The notes beneath the pieces were generated by a model, which saw nothing but the letters and a program-made list of their open reading frames with translations, was not told where the DNA came from and ran no database searches. DNA of 64,000 bases, from positions 62,001 to 126,000 of the forward strand of contig JBMFOH010000001.1 of assembly GCA_049969715.1 (NCBI GenBank). The letters are read 5' to 3'. The position numbers and the translations under genes were made by a program. Positions 60,813-64,000 of this stretch are shown in pieces. The stretch's first letter is position 1; every line of letters begins with the position of its first letter. Source of the DNA: JBMFOH01 sp049969715 [NCBI: bacterium]. GTDB taxonomy: Bacteria; DUMJ01.

Positions 60813-61863
60813 CCTTTGAAACTCCTGCCTCTTCGAATGTGAGCATATTATAGTAGGCATTTAGGGCACAGTCTATAATTATCATCCCTATAGCTGAACC
60901 AGTGCCTTCACCAAGTCGCATATCTAAGGTAAGCATCGATCTAAGACCCATTTGGTCTAGGGCTATCTTATGTCCTGGTTCTTGGGATAGATGCGAAGGT
61001 ATGATATAGGGAAGGACATCTGGCGTAATCTTGTAAGCTAATAATGCTCCGATCGTAGAGATAAATCCATCTATTACCACTGGCTTTCTAAGATAAGCAC
61101 ACCCTATGACGAGTCCTGCTATTGCTCCTATCTCTAGTCCCCCTACCTTCTCTAGCACATCAATAGGGTCATTAGGATTTGGTTTATGAAGCCTTATTGC
61201 TTCACTTATAACTGTTCTTTTCTTCTTTATACCCTCTTTATCTAATCCTGTCCCAGCACCTACTATTGAATCTAAAGATACATCCTTAGCAAATACACTA
61301 AGTATAGCAGTAGATGGGGTTGTATTCCCTATCCCCATCTCACCTGTCCCTACGATGTCTATCTTCATTTTATCTAATTCTTCTGCCATCTGGATACCAA
61401 CCTCTATACATTTTATGGCTTCATCTCTAGTCATAGCTGGCTCTTGAGAGAAGTCATTTGTCCCATGTCTTACATTATAATTCCTGAATGAAGGGTGGTT
61501 AAATTCAACAGGATGAGCTATCCCTACATCTACCACAAAAACCTCTGCGTTGGCTCTAGATGCAATAGCATTTATTCCTGCTCCTCCATTTAGAAAATTC
61601 CTTACCATCTGAACGGTTACCTCTTGGGGATAGGCGCTGACTCCCCTTTTTACGATTCCATGGTCTCCAACCATTATTACTATAGCCTTTTTGTTTATCT
61701 TGGGAGAGGGGTCTCCTCTAATCCCAGCTAATTGGACTACTATCTCTTCCAACCTTCCTAAACTCTTACGGGGCTTTGTTAAGCTATCCCATCTCTTCCA
61801 TGCCTTTTCTTGGGCATCCTCTACTAATGGTCTTATATTAGACACTATTTCATCAAGTTTCAT
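60805..61863 (-). CDS. cobT: Nicotinate-nucleotide--dimethylbenzimidazole phosphoribosyltransferase
   Basis: 352 residues. Makes alpha-ribazole phosphate from the lower-ligand base and nicotinate mononucleotide. Signatures: WDSLTKPRKSLGRLEEI, VMVGDHGIVKRGVSAYPQEVT, FLNGGAGINAIA, GTGEMGIGNTTPSTAI, and catalytic glutamate in DMRLGEGTGSA near the C-terminus. It overlaps cobU by 11 bases and cobS by eight. It indicates that the lower ligand is attached locally, though no base synthesis gene is in view. Confidence 0.95.
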   Translation of the reverse strand: MKLDEIVSNIRPLVEDAQEKAWKRWDSLTKPRKSLGRLEEIVVQLAGIRGDPSPKINKKAIVIMVGDHGIVKRGVSAYPQEVTVQMVRNFLNGGAGINAIASRANAEVFVVDVGIAHPVEFNHPSFRNYNVRHGTNDFSQEPAMTRDEAIKCIEVGIQMAEELDKMKIDIVGTGEMGIGNTTPSTAILSVFAKDVSLDSIVGAGTGLDKEGIKKKRTVISEAIRLHKPNPNDPIDVLEKVGGLEIGAIAGLVIGCAYLRKPVVIDGFISTIGALLAYKITPDVLPYIIPSHLSQEPGHKIALDQMGLRSMLTLDMRLGEGTGSAIGMIIIDCALNAYYNMLTFEEAGVSKGE

Positions 61864-62362
61864 TCTTTACCTCCATGGGAATTCCTGCCACCATAAAGTA
61901 AACCTTCTGGGCTAGTTTTGCAAATATCTGATTAACCTTTCCTAATGTATCCCTATACCTTCTTGCCAGAGGATATTCTGGAACTATACTGAGTCCAACC
62001 TCATTAGAAACTACAATTACCTTCTTATCTATAGACCTAACATATTGAGCTATCTCTTCTGCCATTTCTACTATATGTTTATCTGGATACTTCTCTATCA
62101 GGTTAGATACCCAGAGTGTAAGGCAATCTAAGATTATACAGTCCTCTTTTACCACTTTTATGGCACTCATTATATCCTCTGGAGCTTCTATAGTTTTCCA
62201 GTGCGAAGGCCTTTCAATTTTATGCCTTTCTATCCTCTCTTTCATCTCCTCATCTAAGGGTAATGCGGTGGCTATAAAAGCCACCGCATCGCCCTTACTA
62301 AGTTCCAATGCGAAGCTACTCTTTCCACTTCTAGCTCCGCCAATGATAAATACTAAACTCAT
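61853..62362 (-). CDS. cobU: Adenosylcobinamide kinase / phosphate guanylyltransferase
   Basis: 169 residues. Phosphorylates adenosylcobinamide then forms GDP-cobinamide. P-loop IIGGARSGKSSFALEL (residues 6-21), guanylylation histidine in RIERHKIERPSHWKTIEAP (about 42-60), and CIILDCLTLWVSNLI. ATG overlaps the btuF stop by four bases (ATGA-type). Confidence 0.95.
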   Translation of the reverse strand: MSLVFIIGGARSGKSSFALELSKGDAVAFIATALPLDEEMKERIERHKIERPSHWKTIEAPEDIMSAIKVVKEDCIILDCLTLWVSNLIEKYPDKHIVEMAEEIAQYVRSIDKKVIVVSNEVGLSIVPEYPLARRYRDTLGKVNQIFAKLAQKVYFMVAGIPMEVKNET

Positions 62363-63255
62363 TTGAACAACTCTGGATGTAAGTACTTTGCTATTATCTC
62401 TAAGGCATCAACCAGTCTTGGGCCTGGCCTAAAGATGATATTATCATCTATAGTAAAAATTCTTCCCTCTTTAACAGCCTTTAGAGATGACCATCCTGGA
62501 CGAGTAGCTACATTAAGGGGACCTGCACCCATACTTGATGCTGCCCCTATAATAACATCTGGGTCTTCCTTGATTAACTCCTCAAGACTGAATATAGGAT
62601 AAGGTGTCTTTGCATTTCCAGCTATATTTATTCCTCCAGCCTTTTTTATTAGGTCATCTACAAATGAACCTGGGCCTACACTCATCAAAGGTTCATGCCA
62701 AAGTTCAAAGAATACCTTTGGTTTTTGTTGAGCCTTTTTGACCCTACTTACTACAGTAGAGACCCTGAACTTTAGGTTAAAACCTAAGTCTCTCGCTACC
62801 TTATCTTGTCCTGTTATATGTCCTACCTTGTATATAGTAGTTATAACATCATCTATTGTTTTGGGGTCTATTACATACACAGTGATTCCTAGCTGCTGGA
62901 GTTTTTCTACGATCGGCATCTGTATCCCTCCAGTAGCTAAAACTAGGTCAGGTTTTAGGGAGAGGATTTTTTCTACATTTGGAGCCTGGAAATCTCCTAT
63001 CTTCTCCTTCTTAGTAGCCTCTTTTGGATAGTCACACCATGTTGTTACTCCCACTACCTTGTCTCCTAGTCCTAACGAAAAGAGTATCTCTGTATTGGCT
63101 GGAGCAATAGAAATGATCCTCTGTGGTAATCTGGAAATGATAACAGTACGCTTTGCATCATCCCTTACCTTTAATGGAAATTCTGCTCCAAACACAGTAT
63201 TTACTAGTAAGGACATAGAAATGAGCAAAATAATACCTATTATAAATCTTCGCAA
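62359..63255 (-). CDS. btuF: Cobalamin/iron-siderophore type ABC substrate-binding protein (BtuF-like)
   Basis: 298 residues. A signal peptide (about 1-23, after VFG) exports it. Class III binding-protein fold with RIISIAPANTEILFSLGLGDKVVGV, WCDYP, the long backbone helix, ELWHEPLMSVGPGSFVDDLIKKAGG, and DPDVIIGA. It has no lipobox cysteine, so it is periplasmic. Riboswitch control and cob neighbours point to corrinoid. It starts at TTG, six bases after AGGAGGG. First gene behind the cobalamin riboswitch; no permease gene is present in this window. Confidence 0.92.
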   Translation of the reverse strand: MRRFIIGIILLISMSLLVNTVFGAEFPLKVRDDAKRTVIISRLPQRIISIAPANTEILFSLGLGDKVVGVTTWCDYPKEATKKEKIGDFQAPNVEKILSLKPDLVLATGGIQMPIVEKLQQLGITVYVIDPKTIDDVITTIYKVGHITGQDKVARDLGFNLKFRVSTVVSRVKKAQQKPKVFFELWHEPLMSVGPGSFVDDLIKKAGGINIAGNAKTPYPIFSLEELIKEDPDVIIGAASSMGAGPLNVATRPGWSSLKAVKEGRIFTIDDNIIFRPGPRLVDALEIIAKYLHPELFK

Positions 63256-63350
63256 TTTTATCCCTCCTAACGAAATAATAGACTAATAGAAACGCCTGTA
63301 GAACCTTACTAGTATTTCATTCTATGGACTTCTAATATGCTCCATAAAGG

Positions 63351-63381
63351 TGTCAACCTCCTTTCCTCGAAGGAATTGACA
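63351..63381 (-). promoter_or_regulatory. Hairpin with bulged Shine-Dalgarno below the riboswitch
   Basis: On the minus strand, TGTCAA pairs with TTGACA and TTCCT with AGGAA around a TCG loop; AGGAGG (63362-63357) is left as a one-sided bulge. This perfect ribosome-binding sequence serves no annotated gene: btuF has its own, 95 bases further on. A 7-codon ORF (ATG 63345 to TAG 63322) is the only candidate. It is probably part of the riboswitch expression platform. Confidence 0.45.
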
Positions 63382-63385
63382 TATT

Positions 63386-63538
63386 CTGATAGGCAGGTCT
63401 CCTGGCTCCTGGCATCGACCTTGTGCCTTCCCAGTTTCCCAGTGGCATATACAAGGCCCTTTAAGTCAGTTACAGTAGCGGGACTGCAGTGGATTTTCAC
63501 CACTTTCCCTTTTCATCTCTGATAAGAGAACCTATCAG
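63386..63538 (-). ncRNA. Cobalamin riboswitch
   Basis: A complete minus-strand aptamer: closing stem CTGATAGG/CCTATCAG, GGAAAGTGGTGAAAATCCAC, then GTCCCGCTACTG, and the B12 box AGCCAGGAGACCTGCC (63407-63392). It lies upstream of btuF-cobUTSC, repressing them when adenosylcobalamin is plentiful. The rest of the 63256-63385 leader holds the bulged-SD hairpin and the btuF RBS; no terminator with a T tract is seen, so control is probably translational. Confidence 0.95.
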
Positions 63539-63555
63539 ATTATGTACTAGAGAGT

Positions 63556-63584
63556 ATGATACTATTTTCCTCTCTCAAAATCAA
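63556..63584 (-). promoter_or_regulatory. Promoter of the cobalamin riboswitch operon
   Basis: Minus strand: TTGATT (63584-63579), 17-base spacer, TATCAT (63561-63556), placing the start near 63549, about ten bases before the riboswitch closing stem. Confidence 0.7.
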
Positions 63585-63594
63585 GCAAGATATT

Positions 63595-64000
63595 CTATAT
63601 CAGATTGGCTTCTATTAGAAATTCTTGGTCTGAGAATATACTCCTATAATCTCCAGTTTTTAAAATCTCTTTATTCTCTCCTAATACATATATCTTATCT
63701 GCTATATCTGGAATTATCTTTAGGTCATGGGTAGCAGTTATGATTGTTTTATTTTCGTTGCGGAACCTTTTGATAAATTCTAGTAGTTCCCTGACACTTC
63801 TTGGGTCTAGCCCATTAGTTGGTTCGTCTAATAGAAGTACAGTAGGTTCTATAACAAGTAGACTTGCCAATGCTATTTTCTTCTTCTCCCCCTCACTCAA
63901 TTGATAGGGTGACAAGCCTAATAGGTGCGAGATACGGAAGAAGTCTGCGGTTTCTTTTATTCGTTCTTTTATCTTATTGGGGTCAAGCCCAAGTTGAATA
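63595..64000 (-). CDS. ABC transporter ATPase, C-terminal part (CbiO/ECF-like); cut by window edge
   Basis: Open to the right edge, about 134 residues present. The frame reads IQLGLDPNKIKERI, then the signature LSEGEKKKIALASLL, Walker B VLLLDEPTNGLD, the ITATHDL switch histidine, and a C-terminal strand IADKIYVLGENKEILKTG typical of ECF/CbiO cobalt-type ATPases. It probably energises uptake of cobalt or a vitamin; its place just before the B12 riboswitch favours cobalt or corrinoid. Walker A is outside the window. Confidence 0.85.
   Translation of the reverse strand, partial: IQLGLDPNKIKERIKETADFFRISHLLGLSPYQLSEGEKKKIALASLLVIEPTVLLLDEPTNGLDPRSVRELLEFIKRFRNENKTIITATHDLKIIPDIADKIYVLGENKEILKTGDYRSIFSDQEFLIEANLI

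Noticed and set aside
63309-63503. 64-codon ORF running through the cobalamin riboswitch
   Set aside because: Its bases are explained by the conserved aptamer; the codon pattern is not protein-like.

Overview
Origin and style. This is a dense, low-GC bacterial chromosome segment. Genes abut or overlap by 1-30 bases, GTG and TTG starts are frequent and usually follow a GGAGG-type ribosome-binding site, and arginine AGA/AGG and isoleucine ATA codons dominate by eye. That codon style, an archaeal-type phosphoglycerate mutase (ApgM) and a HerA-NurA pair suggest a thermophilic or thermophile-derived anaerobe. A secretin C-terminus at the left edge and a putative outer-membrane beta-barrel at 45.2-45.8 kb suggest a two-membrane envelope. 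GH51, GH3, GH2 and CE7 enzymes suggest plant hemicellulose use. I cannot assign a phylum from the sequence alone.

Layout. 0-11.8 kb (+): secretin end, argF, glmM, accD, accA, polA, purD, purE, purB and a GH51 arabinofuranosidase. A tRNA-Leu(CAA) lies antisense in the accA-polA junction. 11.8-23.6 kb (-): one long run read leftward as apgM, a SEC-C protein, a DUF1015 protein, a secreted TPR/transglutaminase-like protein, secA, prfB (with a programmed +1 frameshift) and mltG. 23.6-28.2 kb (-): MFS transporter, GH3 glycosidase with its own promoter and terminator, and a membrane diguanylate cyclase. 28.3-36.8 kb (+): LacI regulator, sugar isomerase-like protein, zinc dehydrogenase, CBS/ACT protein, murF, a cytidylate-kinase-like protein with an extra nuclease-like domain, hpt, lemA, an M48 protease and a phosphoesterase. 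36.8-43.5 kb (-): SIS-domain sugar-phosphate enzyme, a coupled 61-codon ORF, an endonuclease III-like glycosylase, an ABC exporter and lacZ-type GH2.

43.6-52.1 kb (mostly +): a secreted PsbP-like protein, a CE7 acetyl xylan esterase, then (after the minus-strand barrel protein) a four-gene membrane cassette: UbiA-type decaprenyl-phosphate phosphoribosyltransferase-like enzyme, DUF362 protein, GT-C glycosyltransferase and SMR-type flippase. A Gfo/Idh oxidoreductase plus sugar isomerase follow, ending in a clear terminator. 52.2-57.3 kb (-): a compact operon nfeD-floA-(44-codon ORF)-nurA-herA, whose only visible promoter lies inside a 22-bp palindrome. 57.3-59.5 kb: a DUF6512-like membrane protein (-), a YjbQ protein (+) and a UroD-like methyltransferase (+). 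59.5-64 kb (-): B12 salvage genes cobC-cobS-cobT-cobU-btuF behind a cobalamin riboswitch, preceded by the end of an ABC ATPase gene.

How it fits together. Most genes are housekeeping (arginine, purine, fatty-acid and wall precursor synthesis, replication, secretion, translation termination). Accessory layers are dispersed glycoside hydrolases with sugar oxidoreductases, a lipid-linked sugar cassette, and the membrane-scaffold/DNA-end-processing operon. The last is the strongest candidate for an undescribed functional unit: two tiny overlaps place a 44-residue protein exactly between a flotillin and a NurA nuclease.
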